A stretch of DNA of 64,000 nt from JAJRZL01 sp964557855 (GTDB lineage Bacteria > Zixibacteria > MSB-5A5 > GN15 > FEB-12): assembly GCA_964557855.1 (NCBI GenBank), contig CAZLBP010000004.1, positions 95,499-159,498 on the forward strand. Reading direction: 5' to 3'. Each line of letters opens with the position of its first letter. Within the stretch, counting starts at the first letter, position 1. Positions 25,563 through 33,382 of the stretch are shown here, piece by piece. Under the pieces are notes generated by a model. That model made no database searches, was not told where the DNA came from, and saw only the letters and a list, made by a program, of their open reading frames with translations. A program made the position numbers and the translations under genes.

Positions 25563-27238
25563 TCAAAAAGAAGAAAGGTCTCCGATCCCGCTCGTTCGGC
25601 GGCGGCGCCGGAGTCGGCACGCAGCAGGAATCGGATCTTCGGCCATATTTCGTAGAGAAGAAACCGCCCTGTCTGGACCGCTGTCCGAACAGCAATCGGA
25701 TCCGGAAGGCGTTGATGACGGTCTCGAAAGCGGAGGATTTCGGCAAGACGTACGACCAAGCGCTGGAAGAGGCCTGGAATATATGGATGGAAACCAGCCC
25801 GTTTCCATCGGTGTGCGGGCGGGTGTGTCCGCATCCTTGTGAAGACGAATGTAACCGGAATAAACTGGAAGGCGCGGTAGCCATCAACGCCTTCGAACGT
25901 TTTCTCGGAGACTACGGGCTGGAGCACAAGCTGACGCCGAAGAAGCTGACGGACGAGACGCGGCCCGAGAAGGTGGCTATTGTCGGTTCCGGTCCGGCGG
26001 GTATGACGGCGGCGTACCATCTGGCGCGCCGGGGGTACCCGGTGACGGTGTTCGAGGCGTTCGACAAGCCGGGCGGTATGCTGCGGTACGGGATTCCGGA
26101 TTACCGTTTGCCGACGGACATCCTCGATGCGGAGATCAACCGTGTAGTTGAAATGGGTGTCGAGCTTAAGTGCAACATGAAAGTCGGCAAGGACATAGCG
26201 TTGTCGGAATTGCGGAATGAGTATCAGGCGGTCTTTGTCGGTCTGGGCGCGCACCAGGGGTACTTGTTGCGCGTGGAAGGTGAAGACGCCGAGAACGTGT
26301 GGACGGGCACCGAGTTTCTGCATCGCGCCAACGAAGGTGAGAAGATTAATGTGGGGAATCACGTCGTCGTTATCGGCGGCGGGGACACGGCAATCGATGC
26401 GGCTCGAGTCTCGCGCCGGCTGGGCGCCGAGGTGACGATTCTGTACCGTCGGACGCGCACGGAGATGCCGGCGATCGAGCCGGAAATTGAAGGGGCGCTG
26501 GAAGAGGGTGTCAAGATCGAATTTCTTGCGGCGCCGATCGAAATTTACAAGGACGGCAACCGGGCGACCGGTATGAAATGCCAGCGTATGGAGCTGGGTG
26601 AGCCGGACAGTTCCGGGCGTCGCCGTCCGGTACCGATCGACGGCGACACGTTTGACGTGGAGATGTCCTGCGTGATCGCGGCGATATCGCAGGCGCCGGA
26701 TTTCAAGGGATTCGAGGAGTACATCGAGGGCCGGGACTGGTTCAAGGTGGACGATCATTTCAAGATGCAGGCGGATAATATCTACGCCGGCGGCGACAAC
26801 ATCAACTTGGATATCGCCATCACGGCGATTTATCACGGTCGCCGGGCTGCGGAAGCGATACACGAGAAGTTCTCCGGAGAAGTGACCGACGATCCGATGC
26901 AGGAGCTGACCCTGGTCAAGCCGGACACGATGGCGATTTCGTATTACGAGCACAAGGACCGGGTGACGATTCCGGAGATGTCGGTGACGGAACGCTTGCA
27001 GCAGATGGATGCGGAGATCATAACGACGTTGCCGCAGGACGCGATGGTGGCGGAAGCGAAACGGTGCATGAGTTGCGGGAAATGTTTCGACTGCGGCACC
27101 TGCTGGAGTTTCTGTCAGGACAACGCCATCATCAAGCCGCTGCAAAAAGGAGGGCAGTACAAGGTCAAGATGGAATTTTGCAAGGGGTGCAAGAAATGTG
27201 GCGAGAATTGTCCTTGCGGGTACATAGACTTGCGGTAA
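25550..27238 (+). CDS. dsrL: DsrL, NAD(P)H-linked iron-sulfur flavoprotein
   Basis: GltD-like oxidoreductase thought to pass electrons between NAD(P)H and DsrAB. N-terminal Fe-S region (Cys41, 45, 89, 93, 97, 101), FAD loop GSGPAG at 146-151, NAD(P)H loop GGGDTA at 276-281, and a C-terminal two-cluster ferredoxin domain (CMSCGKCFDCGTCWSFC from 506, CKGCKKCGENCPC from 544). At 562 residues it is shorter than the DsrL of purple sulfur bacteria. Co-occurrence with dsrD suggests the DsrL type found in sulfite-reducing bacteria, but subtype needs a tree. Starts inside dsrN. Confidence 0.93.
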   Translation: MAKVVKKKKGLRSRSFGGGAGVGTQQESDLRPYFVEKKPPCLDRCPNSNRIRKALMTVSKAEDFGKTYDQALEEAWNIWMETSPFPSVCGRVCPHPCEDECNRNKLEGAVAINAFERFLGDYGLEHKLTPKKLTDETRPEKVAIVGSGPAGMTAAYHLARRGYPVTVFEAFDKPGGMLRYGIPDYRLPTDILDAEINRVVEMGVELKCNMKVGKDIALSELRNEYQAVFVGLGAHQGYLLRVEGEDAENVWTGTEFLHRANEGEKINVGNHVVVIGGGDTAIDAARVSRRLGAEVTILYRRTRTEMPAIEPEIEGALEEGVKIEFLAAPIEIYKDGNRATGMKCQRMELGEPDSSGRRRPVPIDGDTFDVEMSCVIAAISQAPDFKGFEEYIEGRDWFKVDDHFKMQADNIYAGGDNINLDIAITAIYHGRRAAEAIHEKFSGEVTDDPMQELTLVKPDTMAISYYEHKDRVTIPEMSVTERLQQMDAEIITTLPQDAMVAEAKRCMSCGKCFDCGTCWSFCQDNAIIKPLQKGGQYKVKMEFCKGCKKCGENCPCGYIDLR

Positions 27239-27296
27239 AAATAGAAGATACGTGAGTGGATGTTTAGAAATACAATAGCATTGTGGAGGAATTGAG

Positions 27297-27614
27297 ATGC
27301 CGACCTTTGAATGGAACGACCTGAAGATCGAAGTCGACGAAGACGGTTTCATGCAGGAACCGGAGCAATGGGACGAGAAAATTGCGCTGGCGCTGGCCAG
27401 CACGGAAGGCGTTAATGAACTGACCGAAGAACACTGGAAACTGGTCAACTATCTGCGTGACTATTACCAGAAGTTCGGCATTGCGCCCATGATTCGGAAG
27501 CTGTGTAAAGAGACCGGCTTTCCGCTCAAGAAGGTGTACGAACTGTTTCCGTCGGGACCGGCCAAGGGCGCCTGTAAGGTGGCCGGATTGGCCAAGCCGA
27601 CCGGATGCGTGTAA
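27297..27614 (+). CDS. dsrC: DsrC, sulfur carrier protein
   Basis: DsrC takes the sulfur from DsrAB as a trisulfide, which the membrane complex DsrMKJOP then reduces to sulfide. The 105-residue protein has the essential C-terminal arm with both cysteines, Cys93 (KGACK) and the penultimate Cys104 (PTGCV), 11 residues apart, so it is a true DsrC and not a TusE paralogue. It has its own strong ribosome site (GGAGG). The 58-base gap from dsrL contains TACAAT followed by ATTGT, a small inverted repeat that could be a separate -10, consistent with the high DsrC levels known in such organisms. Confidence 0.97.
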   Translation: MPTFEWNDLKIEVDEDGFMQEPEQWDEKIALALASTEGVNELTEEHWKLVNYLRDYYQKFGIAPMIRKLCKETGFPLKKVYELFPSGPAKGACKVAGLAKPTGCV

Positions 27615-27706
27615 GGTGAATCGACAGATTGACGGTCTTCCGCGATGACGTGGACGGGAGGCCGTCGGTCTGCCGTAACCGTAACCGGGCGCGGTTAGCG
27701 AGGCAC

Positions 27707-28261
27707 ATGCGGATGTTAAACGAGTTGTTGCTGCAAGAGAAGTCTGCGATTCTGGAAAACTGGATTAAATCGATTATTCGGAGCTATCCGGCCCAGAGTG
27801 CCGTGTTTCTGAAGCAACAGTCGGATCGGTTTCGTAACCCGGTGGGGTTTACGATCGAAGCCGAGACGGAGAAAGTGTTGACGGAGTTGCTGACGACCGG
27901 TGACGAGGCAATCATGGCGGCGGGTTTGGACAACATTGTCCGGATTCGTTCGGTGCAGGATTTCTCGGCGGCGGAAGCGATAGAGTTCGTGTTCGGTTTG
28001 AAAGCGGTGATTCATGAGGCGCTGGCGGATAAGGGCGGGTCGGCGGCGTCGCTGTCGGAGTGGCGGGCGCTGGAAGAACGAATCGACCGCCTGGCGTTGC
28101 AGGCGTTCGATATATTCATGAAGTGTCGCGAGCGTATGTATGATATAAAGGTCAATGATTACAAACGTCGGACACAGCGCATCCTGCAGCGGGCGGGTGT
28201 GTACGACGGGACAGACGGACCGGGGACGGCCGATGCGCCTGACGCCCGGCCGGGAGAGTGA
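27707..28261 (+). CDS. RsbRD N-terminal-like protein in dsr operon
   Basis: About 184 residues, all helical, with WIKSIIRSYPAQSAVFLK and NPVGFTIEAETEKVL as in the RsbT co-antagonist RsbRD N-terminal domain (a non-heme globin-type sensor fold). Homologues of this domain are found just before dsrM in other sulfate reducers; the role is unknown. No STAS domain is attached, so it cannot act as a classical stressosome antagonist. The frame opens at 27629, but ATG 27707 or 27713 is a better start because the N-terminal extension is Arg-rich and unlike the family. A small signalling or complex-assembly role is only inferred. Confidence 0.75.
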   Translation: MRMLNELLLQEKSAILENWIKSIIRSYPAQSAVFLKQQSDRFRNPVGFTIEAETEKVLTELLTTGDEAIMAAGLDNIVRIRSVQDFSAAEAIEFVFGLKAVIHEALADKGGSAASLSEWRALEERIDRLALQAFDIFMKCRERMYDIKVNDYKRRTQRILQRAGVYDGTDGPGTADAPDARPGE

Positions 28262-28279
28262 CATGAACGGGGTTGGTAC

Positions 28280-29281
28280 ATGACGAAGGTGTTTTGGACA
28301 TTGCTGGCGGTGGCAGTGTTGGTCTGTCTGCCGTGGGTGCTGGTCGGGGCCGGCGGTTCCGGTATGCTGTACGTGTTTGCGGTGGTGATCCCATACGCGG
28401 CGATAGCGGTTTTCCTGCTGGGCTTCATCTACCGGATCCTGGTCTGGGCCAAGGTGCCGGTGCCGTTTCGGATTCCCACCACGTGCGGGCAGCAGAAAAG
28501 TCTGTCGTTTATCAAGCACAACAGTCTGGAGAATCCGCACACGGGTTGGGGAGTAGTGAAGCGGATGTTGCTGGAAATATTGTTTTTCCGTTCGTTGTTT
28601 CGCAACACGAAAATGGAAGTCCGCAGCGACCGGAAGATCGTGTATGGCGCCGACAAGTGGTTATGGGCCGCGGGCCTGGCCTTTCACTGGTCGTTCCTGA
28701 TCATTTTCATTCGCCACTTCAAGTATTTCGCGGAACCGGTACCGTATTTCGTGACGGTGCTGCAGAATCTGGACGGGTTTTTCCAGGTCGGGTTGCCGGT
28801 CATCTACGTGACCGACGCCATAATTGTAGTTTCCCTGTCTTATCTGTTTCTGCGGCGAGTCGTGATTCCGCAGCTGCGGTATCTGTCGTTGCCGGCGGAT
28901 TATTTTGCGCTGTTTTTGCTGCTGGGGATAGCTATCAGCGGGATTTGTGTCCGGTACTTCTTCAAAACGGACATTGTGGCCGTTAAGGAGCTGGGCACGG
29001 GGCTTATCAGTTTCAGCCCGGTGGCGCCGGCCGGAATCGGCGTGGCGTTCTTCATTCACTTGTTCCTGGTGAGTTGTTTGTTCGCGTATTTTCCGTTCAG
29101 CAAGCTGATGCATCTGGGCGGAGTGTTTTTGAGCCCGACACGGAACATGGCCAACAACAACCGGATGAAACGGCATGTCAATCCGTGGAATCCGGACGTG
29201 AAGTTGCATACGTACGAGGAGTATGAGGACGAGTTCCGGGAGTTGATGAAAGGCGCCAACCTGCCGCTGGAGAAGGAGTAG
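28280..29281 (+). CDS. dsrM: DsrM, membrane cytochrome b subunit
   Basis: Integral membrane subunit of DsrMKJOP, related to the nitrate reductase gamma subunit, that takes electrons from menaquinol to DsrK. 333 residues with six or so hydrophobic segments; histidines in membrane context (AAGLAFHWSFLIIFIRHFKYF, FFIHLFLVSC) fit heme b ligation. The soluble C-terminus ends two bases before dsrK. Confidence 0.93.
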   Translation: MTKVFWTLLAVAVLVCLPWVLVGAGGSGMLYVFAVVIPYAAIAVFLLGFIYRILVWAKVPVPFRIPTTCGQQKSLSFIKHNSLENPHTGWGVVKRMLLEILFFRSLFRNTKMEVRSDRKIVYGADKWLWAAGLAFHWSFLIIFIRHFKYFAEPVPYFVTVLQNLDGFFQVGLPVIYVTDAIIVVSLSYLFLRRVVIPQLRYLSLPADYFALFLLLGIAISGICVRYFFKTDIVAVKELGTGLISFSPVAPAGIGVAFFIHLFLVSCLFAYFPFSKLMHLGGVFLSPTRNMANNNRMKRHVNPWNPDVKLHTYEEYEDEFRELMKGANLPLEKE

Positions 29282-29283
29282 AT

Positions 29284-30936
29284 ATGGCGGAAGCAAAACC
29301 GAAACCGGAAGAACTGCTGCAGGTTGAACACACGCCGCCGGACCGGTCCTGGCTGGACCCGAAAACGGAGTTCAGAAAGGGGACGTTCAATTACGCGGCG
29401 CAGCCGAAAAGCATGGCGTATCTCGATCTGCCGAACGTACGGAAGTGGCAGCCGATGGAGGACGACTGGCAGCTCCCGGAGAACTGGCAGGAGATCATCC
29501 ACCAGGGTTTCAAGGAGCGGCTGGACAAGTACCGGTCGCTGCGCGTGTTCATGGATATTTGTGTCCGTTGTGGAGCGTGCGCCGACAAGTGCCATTTTTA
29601 TATCGGGTCGGGCGATCCCAAGAACATGCCGGTGCTGCGGGCAGAGTTGTTGCGGTCGCTGTATCGGAACGATTTCACGCTGCTGGGGAAGATGTTCGGC
29701 ACGCTGGCCGGCGGGCGGAAGTTATCCGTGGAGATGATCAAGGAGTGGTTTTACTACTTCTACCAGTGCACCGAGTGTCGACGCTGTTCGGTGTTTTGTC
29801 CGTATGGGATCGATACGGCCGAAATCACCATGATGGGCCGGGAGCTGCTGAATCTGCTGGGTCTGGATATCGACTGGGTGACGACGCCGGCGGCGAACTG
29901 TTTCCGCACCGGTAATCATCTGGGTATTCAACCGCACGGTTTTGCCGACAGTGTCGAGTTTGCAATCGACGATCTGGAATCTTCGACCGGGGTCAGAGTC
30001 GACGTGCCGATCAACAAGAAAGGGGCGGAGATTCTCTTCATTACGCCGTCGGCTGACTATTTTGCCGATCCGCACTATTACGGGTTTATGGGGTATCTGG
30101 CACTCTTCCATGAGATTGGGTTGGATTACACGTTCAGCACGTACGCGTCGGAAGGGGGCAATTTCGGGCTGTTCCATTCGTCGGAGATGATGAAGCGTCT
30201 GAACGCCAAGATGTACGCGGAGGCGAAACGCCTGGGTGTGAAGTGGATCCTGGGCGGTGAATGCGGTCATATGTGGCGTGTCATTCACCAGTACATGGAT
30301 ACGATGAACGGTCCGGCCGACTTTCTCGAGGTACCGGTGTCGCCCATTACGGGGACGCGGTTCGAGAACGCCGCCTCGACCAAGATGGTGCATATTGCGG
30401 AGTTCACAGCGGATTTGATCAAGCACGGCAAGTTGAAGCTGGATAAGAGTCGGAATGATCATCGGACGGTGACGTTTCATGATTCGTGCAACCCGGCGCG
30501 GGCGATGGGATTACTGGAGGAGCCGCGATATGTTCTCAGGCACGTGTGCAACAAGTTCCACGAGATGCCGGAGAACACCATTCGGGAGCAGACGTTCTGC
30601 TGCGGCAGCGGGGCCGGGCTGGGGACGGATGAAAATTTCGAGATGCGCATGCGGGGAGGCATGCCGCGCGCTAATGCAGCTAAGTTCGTCCATGAACAGT
30701 ACGGGGTGGACATGATGGCCTGTATCTGCGCGATCGATAAGGCGACGTTATCGCCACTGATGGAGTACTGGCTGCCGGAGGTGCAAATCTGCGGTCTGCA
30801 CGAGCTGGTGGGTAACGCGCTGGTGATGAAGGGAGAAAAGGACCGCAACGCGGATTTCCGCGGGGATCCGTTTGTTGGCACCCAGCCGCCGCCCGAGGAA
30901 GCGGAGCAGCAGAAGGAGGTGGCTGATGCAAAATAG
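29284..30936 (+). CDS. dsrK: DsrK, HdrD-like catalytic iron-sulfur subunit
   Basis: Cytoplasmic subunit of DsrMKJOP proposed to reduce the DsrC trisulfide. 550 residues. Two [4Fe-4S] motifs: CVRCGACADKC (Cys93, 96, 99, 103) and CTECRRCSVFC (Cys162, 165, 168, 172). The CCG domain for the non-cubane cluster is seen as CCGSGAG (Cys439, 440) with partner cysteines near HDSCNPAR and GGECGH. Overlaps the start of dsrJ. Confidence 0.95.
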   Translation: MAEAKPKPEELLQVEHTPPDRSWLDPKTEFRKGTFNYAAQPKSMAYLDLPNVRKWQPMEDDWQLPENWQEIIHQGFKERLDKYRSLRVFMDICVRCGACADKCHFYIGSGDPKNMPVLRAELLRSLYRNDFTLLGKMFGTLAGGRKLSVEMIKEWFYYFYQCTECRRCSVFCPYGIDTAEITMMGRELLNLLGLDIDWVTTPAANCFRTGNHLGIQPHGFADSVEFAIDDLESSTGVRVDVPINKKGAEILFITPSADYFADPHYYGFMGYLALFHEIGLDYTFSTYASEGGNFGLFHSSEMMKRLNAKMYAEAKRLGVKWILGGECGHMWRVIHQYMDTMNGPADFLEVPVSPITGTRFENAASTKMVHIAEFTADLIKHGKLKLDKSRNDHRTVTFHDSCNPARAMGLLEEPRYVLRHVCNKFHEMPENTIREQTFCCGSGAGLGTDENFEMRMRGGMPRANAAKFVHEQYGVDMMACICAIDKATLSPLMEYWLPEVQICGLHELVGNALVMKGEKDRNADFRGDPFVGTQPPPEEAEQQKEVADAK

Positions 30937-31309
30937 GGGACGGATCATAATCGGACTGGTCGTCTTCCTGGCTCTGATTTCCTACCCGGTGTGGTACAAC
31001 GTGGCGAGCGGCAAGGCGGGGTATGTGCCCGATTTGGAGAAGCCGGCCGACGCCGAACAGTGTGTACGGGAGACGACGTACATGACGGCGCACCATATGG
31101 ATTTGCTGGACGAGTGGCGTGACCGGGTAGTACGGGAAGGCGTACGGATGGATGAGAGTTTAGGCGGCGAAGCGGTGGAGATGAGTTTGACGCGGACCTG
31201 TCTGGGGTGTCATGTTAACAAGGACGCTTTCTGCGATCGTTGCCATGACTATCTGGAGGTGTCGCCTTACTGCTGGGACTGCCATGTTGATCCGAAGGAG
31301 GTGCGGTGA
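30926..31309 (+). CDS. dsrJ: DsrJ, periplasmic triheme cytochrome c
   Basis: 127 residues: an uncleaved signal anchor (about 7-25), then three CXXCH heme sites (CLGCH, CDRCH, CWDCH). An additional conserved Cys in AEQCVRE and the YMTAHHM region fit the unusual His/Cys and His/Met ligation described for DsrJ. ATG 30926 is preceded by AAGGAGGT and overlaps the dsrK end. A DsrJ implies a periplasm and the Gram-negative form of the complex. Confidence 0.95.
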   Translation: MQNRGRIIIGLVVFLALISYPVWYNVASGKAGYVPDLEKPADAEQCVRETTYMTAHHMDLLDEWRDRVVREGVRMDESLGGEAVEMSLTRTCLGCHVNKDAFCDRCHDYLEVSPYCWDCHVDPKEVR

Positions 31310-32106
31310 TGGGAATTGACCGACGCAAGTTCATCAGGGCCTCCGGAATGGCTTTGCTGGGTCTGGCGGGGACGGCGCCGGCACGTTTGTTGGGGAGTGA
31401 CGATTCCACGTTGACTGCCGTTGACAGTGCGGCGAAGCGCCCGACCGGCCAGCCGCTGGTGGGGAAGCGCTGGGCAATGGTGGTGGATATGCGCAAGTGC
31501 GTGGAAGAAAAAGGGTGTGACAAGTGCATCAAGGCGTGTCACGTGACGCACAACGTGCCGGAATTCGAGAACAAGAAGGATGAGATTAAGTGGATTTGGA
31601 AGGAAGATTTCCACTACGCGTTTCATAATCAGGATCACAAGTACTTAAAGAGTCATCTCAGTCACGAGAAGCTGCCGCTTCTGTGCAATCACTGCGACAA
31701 CCCGCCGTGTACGCGGGTTTGTCCAACGCAGGCGACGTGGAAGCGGGAGAGTGACGGGATTGTCATGATGGACTGGCATCGGTGTATCGGCTGCCGGTAT
31801 TGTGTGGCGGCCTGCCCGTACGGTTCGCGAAGTTTCAACTGGCGTGACCCGCGGCCGTTTATCGATAAGATCGATCCGGAGTTTCCGACGCGGGTGCGTG
31901 GGGTCGTGGAGAAGTGTACATTCTGTGAGGAGCGTCTGGCCAAAGGGCAGTTGCCTGCTTGTGTGGAAGCGTGCGAGGCCAAGGCGCTGGTGTTCGGCGA
32001 TCTCGAGGATCCGGAATCCGAGGTGCGGCAGATTCTGGCAGAGAACTTTACGATACGACGCAATCCGGGGCTGGGCACGAACCCCGAAGTTTACTATGTA
32101 GTGTGA
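31309..32106 (+). CDS. dsrO: DsrO, periplasmic four-cluster ferredoxin subunit
   Basis: Tat signal (DRRKFIRASGMALLGLAG) followed by a HybA/NrfC-like protein with four cysteine groups: CVEEKGCDKCIKACH, CNHCDNPPCTRVCP, CIGCRYCVAACP and CTFCEERLA...CVEACE, for four [4Fe-4S] clusters. It is the electron link between DsrJ and DsrP on the outer face. ATG 31309 has GGAGG at good distance; GTG 31306 is an alternative that overlaps the dsrJ stop. Confidence 0.94.
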   Translation: MGIDRRKFIRASGMALLGLAGTAPARLLGSDDSTLTAVDSAAKRPTGQPLVGKRWAMVVDMRKCVEEKGCDKCIKACHVTHNVPEFENKKDEIKWIWKEDFHYAFHNQDHKYLKSHLSHEKLPLLCNHCDNPPCTRVCPTQATWKRESDGIVMMDWHRCIGCRYCVAACPYGSRSFNWRDPRPFIDKIDPEFPTRVRGVVEKCTFCEERLAKGQLPACVEACEAKALVFGDLEDPESEVRQILAENFTIRRNPGLGTNPEVYYVV

Positions 32107-32113
32107 GGCGGAT

Positions 32114-33268
32114 ATGCTGGAGAAAGCGTTAGAAGGAGATAAGCGATACTGGAGCTGGGTGGCGTTCCTATTCATTGTGATTGCGATCGGTACCATCAAC
32201 TATCTGCGTCAGCTGGAAGAGGGCCTGCAAATTACGGGACTGAGTCGCGACGTGACCTGGGGGTTTTACATTGCCCAGTTCACGTTCCTGGTCGGGGTGG
32301 CGGCTTCGGCGGTGATGGTGGTCTTGCCCTACTACCTGCACAATTACAAGGTGTTCGGGAAGATGACGATTCTCGGGGAATTCCTGGCGGTCGGCTGTGT
32401 TACTATGTGCATGCTGTTCATTTTCGTGGATATGGGGCAGCCGTTCCGGATCTTGAACGTGTTTCTGCACCCGACACCGCAGTCGGTGATGTTCTGGGAT
32501 ACGGTGGTGCTGTCGGGGTACCTGGTTCTCAACGTGGTAATCAGTCACGTGACGTTAACGGCCGAACGCAAATCGGTGCCGCCGCCGCAGTGGATAAGAC
32601 CGGTTATTATTCTATCGATACCGTGGGCGGTCAGTATTCATACGGTGACGGCGTTTCTTTATAGCGGTCTGGCGGCGCGGCCGTTCTGGATGACGGCTAT
32701 TCTGGCGCCGCGCTTTCTGGCTTCGGCGTTCTCTTCGGGGCCGGCGCTGCTGATCATACTGGCTCTGTTTTTGCGGAAGACGACTAAGTTCGATGCGGGC
32801 AAGGAGGCGATCGAGAAACTGGCGACGATCGTGACGTACGCCATGGCGATCAACATTTTCTTCGTATTGATGGAAGTGTTCACGGCGGTGTATAGCGATA
32901 TTCCGCATCATACGATGCACTTCGAATATCTGTTTCTCGGTATAGACGGCAAGGACTTCCTGGTGCCGTTCATGTGGACCTCGGAGATACTGGCGGCGCT
33001 GGCGCTGGTGTTGTTGATCGTGCCTTCGTTCCGAAGGAATCACGGTTTGCTGGCGGTGGCCTGTGTGGCGGTGTTCGTTTCGCTGTGGATCGACAAGGGG
33101 ATGGGCATGGTGGTGACCGGTTTCGTGCCCAATCCGCTGGGCCAGGTCACAGAGTACATGCCGACCCTGCCGGAGATTCTGATCACGCTCGGTGTCTATG
33201 CGGTGGGGGCGTTGATCGTCACGGTGCTGTACAAGATTGCGTTGTCGGTGAGGAAGCAATTGGTCTAA
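32114..33268 (+). CDS. dsrP: DsrP, NrfD-like quinone-interacting membrane subunit
   Basis: 384 residues, about ten hydrophobic segments, NrfD/PsrC family; exchanges electrons between the quinone pool and DsrO. Family features such as WGFYIAQFTFLVGVAAS and the acidic/His residues near PWAVSIHTVTAFLYSGLAARPFW are present. Last gene of dsrMKJOP. A 114-base gap with a 9-bp hairpin follows. Confidence 0.93.
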   Translation: MLEKALEGDKRYWSWVAFLFIVIAIGTINYLRQLEEGLQITGLSRDVTWGFYIAQFTFLVGVAASAVMVVLPYYLHNYKVFGKMTILGEFLAVGCVTMCMLFIFVDMGQPFRILNVFLHPTPQSVMFWDTVVLSGYLVLNVVISHVTLTAERKSVPPPQWIRPVIILSIPWAVSIHTVTAFLYSGLAARPFWMTAILAPRFLASAFSSGPALLIILALFLRKTTKFDAGKEAIEKLATIVTYAMAINIFFVLMEVFTAVYSDIPHHTMHFEYLFLGIDGKDFLVPFMWTSEILAALALVLLIVPSFRRNHGLLAVACVAVFVSLWIDKGMGMVVTGFVPNPLGQVTEYMPTLPEILITLGVYAVGALIVTVLYKIALSVRKQLV

Positions 33269-33343
33269 GAGCGAGGTCTTACAAGAATCAGGAGCGCGCC
33301 GTGGGCGGCGCGCCGGGTAAATACGAGAGCCCATGAAGCGTCG

Positions 33344-33364
33344 GGGGTTGCATGTTGCAACCCC
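33344..33364 (+). repeat. Hairpin between dsrP and the persulfide reductase gene
   Basis: GGGGTTGCA (33344-33352) and TGCAACCCC (33356-33364) with a 3-base loop. No T run follows, so it may weaken or pause read-through, or stabilise the dsr mRNA 3' end, rather than terminate. Confidence 0.55.
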
Positions 33365-33382
33365 TCAACTGTCTGGAGAAGA

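Noticed and set aside
25529..27448. 639-codon minus-strand frame across dsrL and dsrC
   Set aside because: Antisense shadow of DsrL, Arg/His-rich and without any domain.
33269..33382. Terminator between dsrP and the persulfide reductase gene
   Set aside because: The 9-bp hairpin has no T run after it, so I list it only as a hairpin.
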